64,000 nucleotides of DNA from Streptomyces griseus. Lineage in GTDB: Bacteria; Actinomycetota; Actinomycetes; Streptomycetales; Streptomycetaceae. The stretch lies in NCBI RefSeq assembly GCF_900460065.1, contig NZ_UAVD01000024.1:1-64000 (forward strand), written 5' to 3'. Made by a program: the position numbers and the translations under genes. Positions 1-10,665 of this stretch are shown piece after piece (position 1 is the first letter of the stretch; every line of letters starts with the position of its first letter). The notes beneath the pieces were generated by a model. It searched no databases and was not told where the DNA came from. It worked only from the letters and a program-made list of their open reading frames with translations.

Positions 1-27
1 GGGCCCCTCGCCGCGACAATCGTCAAC

Positions 28-711
28 GTGACGTCCTCCTTCGAGTTCCACACGAGTCCCGCGCGGCTGTCGGACGCCCAGCGCGACCGTGTCCTCGGCG
101 TGCTCAGAGACGGTGCGGCACAGGGCAAGCTGTCGCACGACACGTTCATGCGCCGCATGGAACTGGCCCTCGTGGCCCGGCGCCCGGAGGAACTGGCGGC
201 CCTCACCTCCGACTTGGAGGTCGCCGGAGGCTGGTCCCAGGGACTCGTCCGCGCGGTGGGCGGGATATCCGCCTTCCCCGGGCGGCTGCGCCGCGCCTGG
301 CAGACCGAGCGGCTCCCCAAGCTGCTGCTCCCCGCCCCCGGACCGCACCCGCTGCTCATCGGCCGCGATCCGGCCAACGGACTGCGCCTCAACCACGAGA
401 CCGTTTCCCGGCTGCACGCCGAACTCTCCGCGCGCAACGGCCGTTGGGTGCTGCGCGACCTCGGCTCCACCAACGGAACCTGCGTCAACGGCCAGCGGCT
501 CGTCGGCTCGATCCCGGTGCGGGACGGGGACCAGGTGAGCTTCGGCCGGATGAGCTTCCGCCTCACCGCACCGGCCCGCCCGCCCGAGCCGCCGCCGGCC
601 GCGCCCCGGCCGGCCGCGCACCCGCCCGAGCTGCCCCCGCCCGTGCCCCGGCAGCCCGGGCCCCAGCCGCCCGAGCTGCCCCCGCACCGCCCCGGCCACC
701 CGCCCGCCTGA
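28..711 (+). CDS. DUF1707 and FHA domain protein
   Basis: Cytoplasmic protein of 227 residues with a GTG start. Residues about 12-65 match the DUF1707 N-terminal module common in Streptomyces (S-DAQRDRV-LRDG, then a short helical stretch ending in LTSDL). Residues about 105-180 form a forkhead-associated domain: the GRDP, SRLHAEL and LGSTNGTCVNG blocks are the phosphothreonine-binding core. The tail from about 187 is a proline/alanine-rich low-complexity linker. FHA domains bind phosphothreonine peptides from Ser/Thr kinases, so a role in kinase signalling is inferred; no kinase is next to it. No signal peptide or membrane segment is seen. Domain calls are firm; partner and process are unknown. 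Confidence 0.85.
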   Translation: MTSSFEFHTSPARLSDAQRDRVLGVLRDGAAQGKLSHDTFMRRMELALVARRPEELAALTSDLEVAGGWSQGLVRAVGGISAFPGRLRRAWQTERLPKLLLPAPGPHPLLIGRDPANGLRLNHETVSRLHAELSARNGRWVLRDLGSTNGTCVNGQRLVGSIPVRDGDQVSFGRMSFRLTAPARPPEPPPAAPRPAAHPPELPPPVPRQPGPQPPELPPHRPGHPPA

Positions 712-977
712 ACCCCCGGCCGGTCGGTGCCCGCCGGTGCGGCCCGTGCCCGGCCGGCGTCGGGAACGCCACGGCGACCGCCTCCGGGAGCGTCGGACGC
801 GGAGGGCCGCCGCGGCCTTCACGGAACCGCCCCCTTCCCTGCCCGCCGGGCTCCGCCCTCTCCGCCCCACCGCGCGCTCACCCGAACGGACGTACGCCGA
901 CTGCGGTACGCCCCCGGCGGTGGTCCGCTGAGAAGGTGCGCGCCGACAGCCGGCGCACCGACTCCAGGGGGCACCGG

Positions 978-1994
978 ATGCCGGCCGACCGCCCCGACGC
1001 CCTGCCCGCCGCCCGCCGTCGGCACCGGCTCGCGGGCGGACAGCCGGGCCTGCTGGCCCCGGGGGCCACGACGGACCCGTACCGGCTGCGTCTCTACCGC
1101 CTGCTGCGCACCCACTACCCCCTCGGCTACGACCCGGGCCTCGGCGCCTGGCTGCTGAGCCGGTACACGGACGTGGCCCTGGCCCTCACGGACCCCCGGT
1201 TCACCGGCTACCCGCACGACGGGGCGCCGCGCGGCCGGGCGCCCGTCCCGCTCGGGCTCTGCCGGGGCAGCCTGGTCTGCGTCCCGCCGGCCGTGCCGTA
1301 CCGCACCGCCGAACCCGCGGTCGAGCGGACCGCGTACGTCCTGGCCCGCCGGATCGCCCGGCGCGACCGGGCGGACCTGGTCGCCGACTTCTGCCGCTGG
1401 CTGCCCGCCGGCGCCGCAGCCGTGGCCGCCGGGCGCGGCCTGAGCACCCTGCCCCGGGGCGGCGCCCCGGGCCGGCGGGCGGGCGCCGTACCCGACGACT
1501 GCGCCGGACCCACCGCGCTCCGCGAGCACGCCCTCGCCTCGTTCCTCGCCAACATGCTCGACGACCCCGACCTGCTGGCCGCCGCGACGGCCGGCGACGG
1601 GGCCGCCACCCTGCTCGGACGGGCCTGGGCCGAGACGCTGCGCCGCGACCCGCCCGTCCAGATCGTGCTGCGCCGCACCCGGACCGAGGTGGCCGTCAGC
1701 GGCGGCACGCTCCCCGCCGACGCGCCCGTCGCCTGCCTCATCGGCGCGGCGGGCCGCGACCCGGCCCGGTTCGGCGCGCCCGACCGCTTCGACCCGCTGC
1801 GCTCCGACGCCGACCCGCTGCTCATCGGCCCGGCCGGCTGTCCCGCGGCGCTCCTCGGCGGCCTGGAGGCCGAACACGGCCTGCGCGCCCTGTTGGCGGC
1901 GATGCCCGGCATCCGCTGGGCCGACGGCTTCCGCCCGGCGGCGGGCGGCCTGCTCACCCGCGGCCCGCGCACCCTCCTCGTACGCCCGTCCTGA
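978..1994 (+). CDS. Degenerate cytochrome P450-like protein
   Basis: The ATG at 978 is chosen because AGGGGG lies about 7 bases upstream; an upstream extension in the same frame looks non-coding. The 338-residue product is shorter than a typical bacterial P450 (about 400). The K-helix ETLR motif followed by RDPPVQ, and the later RDPARFGAPDRFDPLR segment, are clear P450 signatures. The haem loop is badly eroded: a Cys remains in GPAGCPAALLGGLEAE, but the usual F-G-x-G-x-H/R before it is lost. The I-helix AGxET oxygen-activation motif is not recognisable. It may be a catalytically dead or haem-free relative, or a decaying gene. Codon use stays normal, so it is not an obvious pseudogene. Confidence 0.7.
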   Translation: MPADRPDALPAARRRHRLAGGQPGLLAPGATTDPYRLRLYRLLRTHYPLGYDPGLGAWLLSRYTDVALALTDPRFTGYPHDGAPRGRAPVPLGLCRGSLVCVPPAVPYRTAEPAVERTAYVLARRIARRDRADLVADFCRWLPAGAAAVAAGRGLSTLPRGGAPGRRAGAVPDDCAGPTALREHALASFLANMLDDPDLLAAATAGDGAATLLGRAWAETLRRDPPVQIVLRRTRTEVAVSGGTLPADAPVACLIGAAGRDPARFGAPDRFDPLRSDADPLLIGPAGCPAALLGGLEAEHGLRALLAAMPGIRWADGFRPAAGGLLTRGPRTLLVRPS

Positions 1995-2012
1995 CCGCCA
2001 CGGGCCCGCCCC

Positions 2013-4385
2013 TCAGCCCCGCACCCGCCGCAGCAGAGCCACCGGCCGCTCGGCGAACAGCTCGGCCGCCCCCACCGCGCCGCCCGTGAACTCCCGGCCC
2101 GGCGAGTCCGACAGCAGATCCGTCCAGGGGCCCGAGCCCGGCAGCTCCAGGACCGTGTCACGCCAGCCCCCGGCCTCGGCCAGCCGCAGCGACAGCCGGG
2201 TCACCGCCGTGACCACCTCGTCCGACCGGCAGAAGGACAACAGATGCGGGGCGGCCTCGCCCCGGGCCGTCAGCGGCGCGTACGACCCCGACGCGCCGAA
2301 CACCTCCGGCCGTTCCCGTCGCAGCCGCAGCGCGGCCTCCGTCAGCGCCTGCTTCTCCCCTCCGGACTCCGGCCGCCGGAACGGCCGCCGATTGTCCGGG
2401 TCGACCAGCGCCAGGTACTCGTTCTCCGTGCCCTGGTAGAGATCCGGCACCCCCGGCATGGTCAGGTGCACCAGCGCGGCCCCCAGCACCTGGGTCCGCA
2501 CGTGCGGGGCGAGCGCGTCGGCGAACGCGGCGACCGACGCCCGGGCCGCGCCCGTCCCGCTGCCCGGGCCTGCGGCGACGAAATCCGCCACGGCCCGCTC
2601 GTACGCCGGGTCCGGCTCCGTCCAACTGGTGAACAGGCCCGCCTCCCGCACCGCCTTCAGCAGCGCCGGCTCCAGCCGCTCGGACAGCTCATCGGCGGGC
2701 AGCTCCGCGCAGCCGTACGCCGACTGCCAGGCGGACCAGGCCAGTTGCGGATCGGGGGCCGCCACTTCGGCCGTCGCCGTCAGCTCCGCCACCAACGCCG
2801 ACCACCGCTCCGGGCACTGGGACAGCACCGCGATCCGGGCCCGTACGTCCGCGCTGCGCTTGGTGTCGTGCGTGGTCAGGACCGTTCCGGTGGCGGGCCA
2901 GTCACGCGCGATCCGCGCCGCGAAGGCGTGGAACTCCTCCGGTGACACGGCGGGCCGCCCCGGGTCACCGCCCACCTCGGTGGCCGAGATCAGCGGGACG
3001 TGCCGGTAGAACGCCGTGTCCTCCACCGACTTGGCGTGCAGCGCGGACGCGGTCTGCGCGAACCGGGCGCAGAAAGCGGCCTGTTCCTCCCCGCCGCCGA
3101 GCCGCCCGAGCGCCAGATCCCGTACGACGTCCACGGCCGCCGCCTCCTCCGGGACGGAGAACACCGCCTTGGCGTCCCGTACCGCCTCCTCGGTCAGCGT
3201 CTCCTCGGCGATCCGGGTCGGCGGCTCGCCCGCGGTGGCGTACGGGCGGTAGACCGGGATCCGGACCAGCAGTTCCCGGACCGCCGTCCGCAGCGCCCAC
3301 GGGGCGTGGTCGCGCAGCGCGGGGTCCCGGTCGCAGATCCGGGCCGCCAGCCGGGTCAGCCAGGCGGTCTCGGCGGCCAGCTCATGCGTCGCCACCCGGT
3401 ACGCGGCCCGGCGCACCGTCGCGCTCCAGTCGCCGCCCCGGTCGCCGGGCGGGGTCGCGAACTCCCGGTAGCGGCCGAGCAGCTCCGCCGCGCCGGACGG
3501 GTCGGTGAACAGCCCGTCGATCCGGTGGAGCGCGTCGTATCCGGTGGTGCCCGCGACCGCCCAGTCCGCCGGGAGCCGCTCGTCGCCGGTGAGGATCTTC
3601 TCCACCACCGTCCAGGCGCCGCCGGTGGCCCCGCTCAGCCGCTCCAGGTAGGCGGCGGGCGCGGCGAGGCCGTCGGGGTGGTCCACGCGCAGCCCCTCCA
3701 GCACCCCGTCGCGGAGCAGTTCGAGGACCTTGGCGTGCGTGGCGTCGAACACCTCCGGGTGTTCGACACGGACCCCGATCAGCTCCGAGACGGTGAAGAA
3801 CCGCCGGTAGTTCAGCTCGGTGCGGGCCAGGCGCCACCAGCCGAGCCGGTAGTGCTGGGCGTCCAGCAGCTCCGGCAGCGGAAGGCCCGCCGTCCCGGGC
3901 CGGAGCGGGAACTCCAGGTCGTGGTAGCGCAGCACCTCGCCCTCCACGAAGAGGTGCTCCAGTTCCCCGCCGAGCGGCCCGCCGAGCACCGGCAGCAGCA
4001 CCCGGCCCCCGCCCGCCGCCCAGTCGATGTCGAACCAGCGCGCGGACGGGGAGTCAGGGCCGTCGCGCAGGACGTCCCACAGCCGCCGGTTGTGCCGGGG
4101 CACGGCCGCCATGTGGTTGGGCACGATGTCCAGGACCAGGCCGAGCCCGTGCTCCCGGGCGGCCGAGGCGAGCGAGCGCAGCCCCTCCTCGCCGCCCAGC
4201 TCCGCCCGGACCCGGCTGTGGTCGACCACGTCGTAGCCGTGCGGGGAGCCGGGGACCGCCTCCAGGACCGGCGAGAGGTGCAGGTGCGAGACGCCGAGCG
4301 CGGCGAGGTACGGCACGGCCTTCTCGGCGGCGGAGAACGGGAAGTCGGGCTGGAGCTGAAGCCGGTACGTGGCGGTGGGCGTCAT
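2013..4385 (-). CDS. treY: Maltooligosyl trehalose synthase (GH13)
   Basis: Converts the reducing-end alpha-1,4 linkage of maltodextrins to alpha,alpha-1,1, giving maltooligosyl trehalose, the first step of the TreY-TreZ route from glycogen to trehalose. The 790-residue length is right for the family. GH13 signatures are visible: DIVPNHM near residue 88, GLRVDHPDGL near 235 with the nucleophile Asp, VVEKIL near 261 with the acid/base Glu, and TTHDTKRS near 505-510 with the distal Asp. The N-terminus (TATYRLQLQPDFPF) is characteristic of TreY. It lies 79 bp downstream of glgX on the same strand. TreZ is not in the window. Confidence 0.96.
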   Translation of the reverse strand: MTPTATYRLQLQPDFPFSAAEKAVPYLAALGVSHLHLSPVLEAVPGSPHGYDVVDHSRVRAELGGEEGLRSLASAAREHGLGLVLDIVPNHMAAVPRHNRRLWDVLRDGPDSPSARWFDIDWAAGGGRVLLPVLGGPLGGELEHLFVEGEVLRYHDLEFPLRPGTAGLPLPELLDAQHYRLGWWRLARTELNYRRFFTVSELIGVRVEHPEVFDATHAKVLELLRDGVLEGLRVDHPDGLAAPAAYLERLSGATGGAWTVVEKILTGDERLPADWAVAGTTGYDALHRIDGLFTDPSGAAELLGRYREFATPPGDRGGDWSATVRRAAYRVATHELAAETAWLTRLAARICDRDPALRDHAPWALRTAVRELLVRIPVYRPYATAGEPPTRIAEETLTEEAVRDAKAVFSVPEEAAAVDVVRDLALGRLGGGEEQAAFCARFAQTASALHAKSVEDTAFYRHVPLISATEVGGDPGRPAVSPEEFHAFAARIARDWPATGTVLTTHDTKRSADVRARIAVLSQCPERWSALVAELTATAEVAAPDPQLAWSAWQSAYGCAELPADELSERLEPALLKAVREAGLFTSWTEPDPAYERAVADFVAAGPGSGTGAARASVAAFADALAPHVRTQVLGAALVHLTMPGVPDLYQGTENEYLALVDPDNRRPFRRPESGGEKQALTEAALRLRRERPEVFGASGSYAPLTARGEAAPHLLSFCRSDEVVTAVTRLSLRLAEAGGWRDTVLELPGSGPWTDLLSDSPGREFTGGAVGAAELFAERPVALLRRVRG

Positions 4386-4464
4386 GGACTCCTACGTACC
4401 CCGCCCGGGGCGATCCGTGTCACCCCGGACCGAAGACTCACCCCCGCTCCCGGCCCACCGGGCC

Positions 4465-6594
<2,130 letters not shown>

Positions 6595-6979
6595 GATGAA
6601 GACTCTTCCCCGGTGCGGTGGCTTTCCTCGGCCCGATACCTTCCGCATACTCCCCGAAAACACGGTGCTCACCTAGGACGTCGCCCGGTGCGGCCGGGTC
6701 CCGTCGCCGGAGCCGGGCTCGCACCGGTCAACTTCGGACACTCCCGTGCCGCCCCGGAAGTGCTTCCGGACCGCGTCACCCGGCGGGCGTCCGGTTCCCG
6801 CCCCGGTACAGGGGCCCTAATCACTATGAATCCGCTCACTCCACCCGATCTCGCCGCAAGGAACAAGCCTTACGCGCAGGGGAGTTGAGAAAGTCGCCTG
6901 CGCATCGGGCTGCGTCGGATCGCGGTCCCGGAGTACCCTTCCTTGATCGTTGGGTGGGGGAGTGGAAGGCGGTACGCGG
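6595..6979. other. Divergent intergenic region glgX / HEPN gene
   Basis: 385 bases between divergent genes, so it should hold both promoters. I see a 7-bp inverted repeat CCGGAAG-TG-CTTCCGG at 6754-6769, which is operator-like, and the sequence CTAATCACTATGAATC around 6817-6832, the only AT-rich stretch. No convincing -35/-10 pair can be placed by eye. Confidence 0.4.
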
Positions 6980-8215
6980 GTGAGCTCGGGAGGGTTCGAG
7001 CTGCCCCCAGGTGACGCAGGTCACGAGGGGGAATCGACCGATGCCCCGCCCGGGGCGGTGTCCCTCGCGCAGCCCATGGAGATCGGCGCCGAGCTGGACT
7101 GGGGCTCGGAGGCCTGGAACGAGGTGCGCACCCGGGCCCAGCGGGCCGGACGCGCCTATATCTGGCTGAATCTGGTCGAACAACGACTGCGGGCCGTCGT
7201 CGCCGCCGTGCTCCGGCCGATCTACGAGCCGGTGCACGGCGAGGAATGGGTGGTGGCCGCGGCCGGACCGGCCGGGCAGGAGTGGGTGCAGCGCGCCGTC
7301 GCCGTACGCGAGGTCTCGCGCCGCAAGGGCTATCTGCTGGACCCGGCCGACGACAACGTCCTCAGCTTCCTGACGCTGCCGCAGCTGCGTGAGCTGATGG
7401 TCCAGCACTGGCCCTGTTTCGAGCCGTACTTCGACGACCGGCGCGAGGTCGAGCTGGCCCTCGACGAGCTGGAGGTCGCGCGCAACGTCGTCTCCCGCAA
7501 CCGCGCCCTGAACGAGGCGGTCCTGGCCCAGGCGGAGCGCGCCTCCGCCCGGCTCCTGGACATCCTCGGCAGCGGGGCGGGGGTGCCCTCCGCGGACCGG
7601 CTGCCGGTGGACGCGGTCGAGGAACTGGTCGGCGACCGGTACGCGGACGTGGTCTCCGTCCATCCCGACCGGGTCCGGCTCCAGCGCCAGCTGCCCGCCG
7701 AGGACCTCTTCGGCGGGGCGCGCCGGCTCGACGCCATCGGCATAGGGCTCAACCTCCTCGTGCAGAACTTCTCCGGCCGCCGGCTCGTCCGGCTCGCCGA
7801 ATCCGGCTGCCGGGTGCGGCTCCTGTTCATCAACCCGGCCAGCAGCGCGGTGCGCCGCAGGGAGCGGGAACTCGGCCTCAAGAAGGGCGAGCTGAGCCGC
7901 TCGGTGGAGATGAACATCCTGCACATGCGCCGGGTGCGCTCCAGGCTCCGCGACCCGGGCGCGTTCGAGATCCAGGTCTTCGACGAGACCCCGCGCTTCA
8001 CCGCCTACCTGGTGGACGGCGACGACCCGGACGCGGTGGGCGTCGTCCAGCCCTATCTGCGGCGGGCCCGGGGCATGGAGGCGCCCGTCCTGGTGCTGCG
8101 CGGCGGGGGCAGGCGGACGGTGGTGCGGCCCGGGCAGGACAGCGAGCACGGCCTGTTCGAGACGTACCGGGAGGAGTTCGAATCGGTCTGGACGGACTCC
8201 CGGCCGGTCTCCTGA
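6980..8215 (+). CDS. SAV2148-type HEPN domain protein
   Basis: A 411-residue soluble protein. The GTG at 6980 is chosen for GGAAGGCGG upstream; an in-frame GTG at 6962 is possible. I recognise the sequence as the Streptomyces SAV2148 family, recalled as HEPN-containing. The conserved N-terminal half (EVRTRAQRAGRAYIWLNLVEQRLRAVV, then PLPQLRELM-type helices) is all-helical. The C-terminal part (from about residue 255: IGIGLNLLVQNF, CRVRLLFINPASSAVRRRERELG, then a beta-strand pair near FTAYLVDGD) resembles phospholipase-D-like DUF5919 folds. HEPN proteins are often RNases in toxin or defence modules, but no partner gene is adjacent and I cannot point to an RxxxxH motif. Function unknown. Confidence 0.8.
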   Translation: MSSGGFELPPGDAGHEGESTDAPPGAVSLAQPMEIGAELDWGSEAWNEVRTRAQRAGRAYIWLNLVEQRLRAVVAAVLRPIYEPVHGEEWVVAAAGPAGQEWVQRAVAVREVSRRKGYLLDPADDNVLSFLTLPQLRELMVQHWPCFEPYFDDRREVELALDELEVARNVVSRNRALNEAVLAQAERASARLLDILGSGAGVPSADRLPVDAVEELVGDRYADVVSVHPDRVRLQRQLPAEDLFGGARRLDAIGIGLNLLVQNFSGRRLVRLAESGCRVRLLFINPASSAVRRRERELGLKKGELSRSVEMNILHMRRVRSRLRDPGAFEIQVFDETPRFTAYLVDGDDPDAVGVVQPYLRRARGMEAPVLVLRGGGRRTVVRPGQDSEHGLFETYREEFESVWTDSRPVS

Positions 8216-8336
8216 GGGCCCCGGCCCCGGCGGGCCGTGCGCCGCAGGCCTCCTGTGGCTCTGTCAGTGGCCCGTGCGAAGGTGGTCATCACTCGGGGGG
8301 AGCACCACGGGGGAGCACCACGAAGGAGGTATCGGG

Positions 8337-9047
8337 ATGAGCTGGCACCGCGGAACACTGGTCGGCTTCGACCTGGAGACGACGGGGACCGACGTCGAGA
8401 ACGACCGGATCGTCACCGCCGCACTGGTCCGGCTGGACGCGGACGGGACGGTCGCCGAGCAGCGGACCTGGCTGCTCGACCCGGGAGTGGCGATACCGGA
8501 ACAGGCTTCCGCGATCCACGGCATCGGCACCGACCACGCCCGCCGGCACGGGGCGCGGGCCGTCGTGGCGGTCGAGGAGATCGCCCACGCGGTCGCCGAG
8601 GTGCTGCGCTCGGGCGTGCCGCTGGTGGTGATGAACGCCCGCTACGACCTCTCGCTGCTGGACCGCGAATGCCGCAGGCACGGCCTGCCCTCGGTCGACG
8701 AGCGGGTCGGCGGGGAACCCTCGCCCGTCATCGACCCGCTGGTGATCGACAAGCACGTCGACAAGTACCGCAAGGGCAAGCGGGCCCTCCAGGCGCTGTG
8801 CGACCACTACGGGGTCGCGCTCGACGGAGCCCACGAGGCGAGCGCCGACGCGGTGGCAGCCGTGCGCGTGGTACGCCGGATGGGGGAGCGGCACCGCCCG
8901 GTCGGCACCCTGCCGCTCGCGGAACTGCACGCCCTTCAGATCCGGGCGGCCGCCGAGCAGTCGGCCTCGCTCCAGGCCTATCTGCGCCGCTCGAACCCGG
9001 CGGCCGTGGTCGAGGCGTCCTGGCCGATGATCCCGCGCGGCCGCTGA
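8337..9047 (+). CDS. DEDDh-family 3'-5' exonuclease (DnaQ-like)
   Basis: The ATG at 8337 has the strong Shine-Dalgarno GAAGGAGGT at 8322-8330. The 236-residue protein is a stand-alone exonuclease of the RNase T/DnaQ superfamily. The metal ligands are visible: D12 and E14 in GFDLETTG, D104 in MNARYDLSLL, and H166 plus D171 in HEASADA, which makes it the DEDDh subclass. Such enzymes remove 3' nucleotides from DNA or RNA; the substrate cannot be told from sequence. Length and order match the short exonuclease annotated as a DNA polymerase III epsilon-like subunit in Streptomyces. It follows the HEPN gene by 121 bp but is probably transcribed separately. Confidence 0.9.
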   Translation: MSWHRGTLVGFDLETTGTDVENDRIVTAALVRLDADGTVAEQRTWLLDPGVAIPEQASAIHGIGTDHARRHGARAVVAVEEIAHAVAEVLRSGVPLVVMNARYDLSLLDRECRRHGLPSVDERVGGEPSPVIDPLVIDKHVDKYRKGKRALQALCDHYGVALDGAHEASADAVAAVRVVRRMGERHRPVGTLPLAELHALQIRAAAEQSASLQAYLRRSNPAAVVEASWPMIPRGR

Positions 9048-9079
9048 ACCGCGGCCGGCGGGCCGTGGGCCCCTGCGCG

Positions 9080-9433
9080 TCAGTTCGGGGCGGGAGAAGC
9101 CGTCTGGTCCGCCTCGATATCGAAGTTGATCTTGTCGCCGTCGACCGAGGTGACGGTGGCCGTCACCCCCAGGGTGCTGCCGTCGCCCGCCGTGAGGGTG
9201 CAGCGGGTCTCGGTGCCGACCTTCCCGGCGAGGTCCTCGGGGCAGGTGACGTCCGGTTCCGGCTGGCCCGTCGTCTCGGCGAGCTTCTCGGCGACGGTGG
9301 CGGACAGCTTGTCCTTGGACAGCTTCGCCTCGGAACCCCCCACGTTGACCGAGGCCGAGCAGCCGGCCAGCAGCGCCCCGGCGGCCAGCGCCGAGAGGCT
9401 CCATGTCACTGCGGTCGAGCGGGTTATGGGCAT
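9080..9433 (-). CDS. DUF4333 lipoprotein
   Basis: Predicted lipoprotein of 117 residues. The start at 9433 (MPITRSTAV) has CGGAG upstream. A signal peptide with the lipobox LLAGC puts the lipidated Cys near residue 25. The mature part (residues about 60-110: VTCPEDLAGKVGTETRCTLT, then VTVTSVDGDKINFDIE) is the DUF4333 fold, with a conserved Cys pair that likely forms a disulfide outside the membrane. It is convergent with the exonuclease gene, whose stop is 32 bp away. Function unknown; such proteins occur singly throughout actinobacteria. Confidence 0.85.
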   Translation of the reverse strand: MPITRSTAVTWSLSALAAGALLAGCSASVNVGGSEAKLSKDKLSATVAEKLAETTGQPEPDVTCPEDLAGKVGTETRCTLTAGDGSTLGVTATVTSVDGDKINFDIEADQTASPAPN

Positions 9434-9493
9434 GGGAAAGCTCCGTTTCACAGGGTGCGGGACGGTCGGCGGAAGCATACGTGGCACCGCGCC

Positions 9494-9518
9494 GGCGGCC
9501 TGCCGCCGGCAGGCCGCC
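9494..9518 (-). terminator. Hairpin after the WXG-like operon
   Basis: Perfect inverted repeat of 12 bp (GGCGGCCTGCCG / CGGCAGGCCGCC) with a one-base centre, in practice a 10-bp stem with a small loop. It lies 28 bp past the stop of the gene ending at 9546 and before the DUF4333 start. There is no T-run, as is usual for Streptomyces hairpins. Confidence 0.6.
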
Positions 9519-9545
9519 GCAGGGCGTCGGGGGTCGGGGCGCCGG

Positions 9546-10058
9546 TCAGAGCTTGCCGAAGACCACTCCGCGCCAGGTCCAGCCCGACGTGAGGGCGGTC
9601 TCCCGCAAGGGGTCCGTCAGCTGCGCGCTGTCGAAGCTGAAGGATTCGGTCGCCTCCAGCCGGCCGCTCTCGCCCCGCTGGAAGGTGTAGCGGCGCGAGA
9701 CGGTCCTGCCCCCGCCCCGCCCGTACTCCGCCGAGGTCTGGAGCCGCGGCGGATTGCCGACGCGGGTGACCTCCCAACTCTCCTCGACGGCACGCACCTC
9801 GGGGACGTCCTCGGCCAGCCGCATCCGGATCCGGATGGCGTGCGTCAGCTGGGACCCGATGAAGAAGGTCTGCCAGGCGGGCTCGTCGATCCGCCACTGG
9901 GCCACCAGATCGGCGCCCTGCGCCGAGCCGTCGCTGATCACGTAGGGGACGTCCGGCCGGTTGAGACCGAGCAGAGCCGCCCGCAACTCCTCCGCCGGAC
10001 AGGGCGCCAGCCCGGCCTCGGGGTGCTTGGTTCCGGTCAGCTTGTCGAAGAATCCCAT
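9546..10058 (-). CDS. Hypothetical protein, last gene of WXG-like operon
   Basis: 170-residue soluble protein with no signal peptide or membrane segment. It begins MGFFDKLTG; the middle (LNRPDVPYVISDGSAQGADLVAQWRI) and the later beta-rich stretch (ESWEVTRVGNPPRLQTSAEYGRGGGR) suggest an alpha/beta domain. I do not recognise a named family. It lies 60 bp downstream of the 162-residue gene and is probably the last of four genes transcribed together on this strand, followed by a hairpin. By position it may be an accessory or chaperone-like factor for the WXG-like proteins upstream; that is inference only. Confidence 0.75.
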   Translation of the reverse strand: MGFFDKLTGTKHPEAGLAPCPAEELRAALLGLNRPDVPYVISDGSAQGADLVAQWRIDEPAWQTFFIGSQLTHAIRIRMRLAEDVPEVRAVEESWEVTRVGNPPRLQTSAEYGRGGGRTVSRRYTFQRGESGRLEATESFSFDSAQLTDPLRETALTSGWTWRGVVFGKL

Positions 10059-10118
10059 GAGGTCAACCTATGAGTGGTCGGAACAGCGGTGCAAGAAAGG
10101 GCCGGTCGTCCCGGCGGC

Positions 10119-10607
10119 CTAGGGTGTGTCCGGTCGGACCGTGCGCACGAAGTCCCGGAAGTCCTCGACGACGTCGCCGTGCTGGGCCGCGGTCACCGTC
10201 AGGATCAGCCGGATCACCGCCCGCTTGCTCGGATCCTCGACGTCCAGCAGGGACAGGTAGACCTGCGACTGGATGAGATCGCGCGGCACGCCCCCGGCGA
10301 TCGCCGAGATCGCCAGGGTCTGGGTGAGGCCGGGAGCGTCCTCGGAACCGACCTCGCGGCGTTCGGCGACGTCGACCGAGGCGGCGGACCCGCGCAGGTT
10401 CGCCACCGACTCGTCGGCGATCTCGGGGAGCGTCGCCGGGTCCGGGCGGAACGCGCCGTCGACCGTGATGTTCGCGGTGAAGCCCGCGTCCGGGTGCGGG
10501 TGCAGGGCGACGAACGCCGCGCCCGGCGCACCCACCCCGTCCGGCGGTGCGGCACGCCAGCCGTCCGGCAGTTCGAACGCGATCGGTACGGGCAGGGTGG
10601 TGGTCAT
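10119..10607 (-). CDS. Hypothetical protein, DUF1795/LpqN-like
   Basis: 162 residues, soluble. The pattern FELPDGWRAAPPDGVGAPGAAFVALHP, then TANITVDGAF, then VYLSLLDVEDPSKRAVIRLILT and a final DFRDFVRTVRP resembles the single-domain DUF1795/LpqN fold (beta sheet with flanking helices) but without the signal peptide of the lipoprotein members. It sits between the long WXG-like gene (58 bp upstream) and the 170-residue gene (60 bp downstream) in what looks like one operon. LpqN-type proteins in mycobacteria interact with secretion and mycomembrane factors, so a link to a type VII secretion substrate is plausible but unproven. Confidence 0.75.
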   Translation of the reverse strand: MTTTLPVPIAFELPDGWRAAPPDGVGAPGAAFVALHPHPDAGFTANITVDGAFRPDPATLPEIADESVANLRGSAASVDVAERREVGSEDAPGLTQTLAISAIAGGVPRDLIQSQVYLSLLDVEDPSKRAVIRLILTVTAAQHGDVVEDFRDFVRTVRPDTP

Positions 10608-10665
10608 CCCGGTCTCTCCTTACGGTTACGGTGTGCTCTCGGCAGCGGGTTCCCGCCGGCGTACG

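Noticed and set aside
712..977. Gene between the FHA protein and the P450
   Set aside because: Frames here are short, Arg/Pro-rich and have no ribosome binding site or family match.
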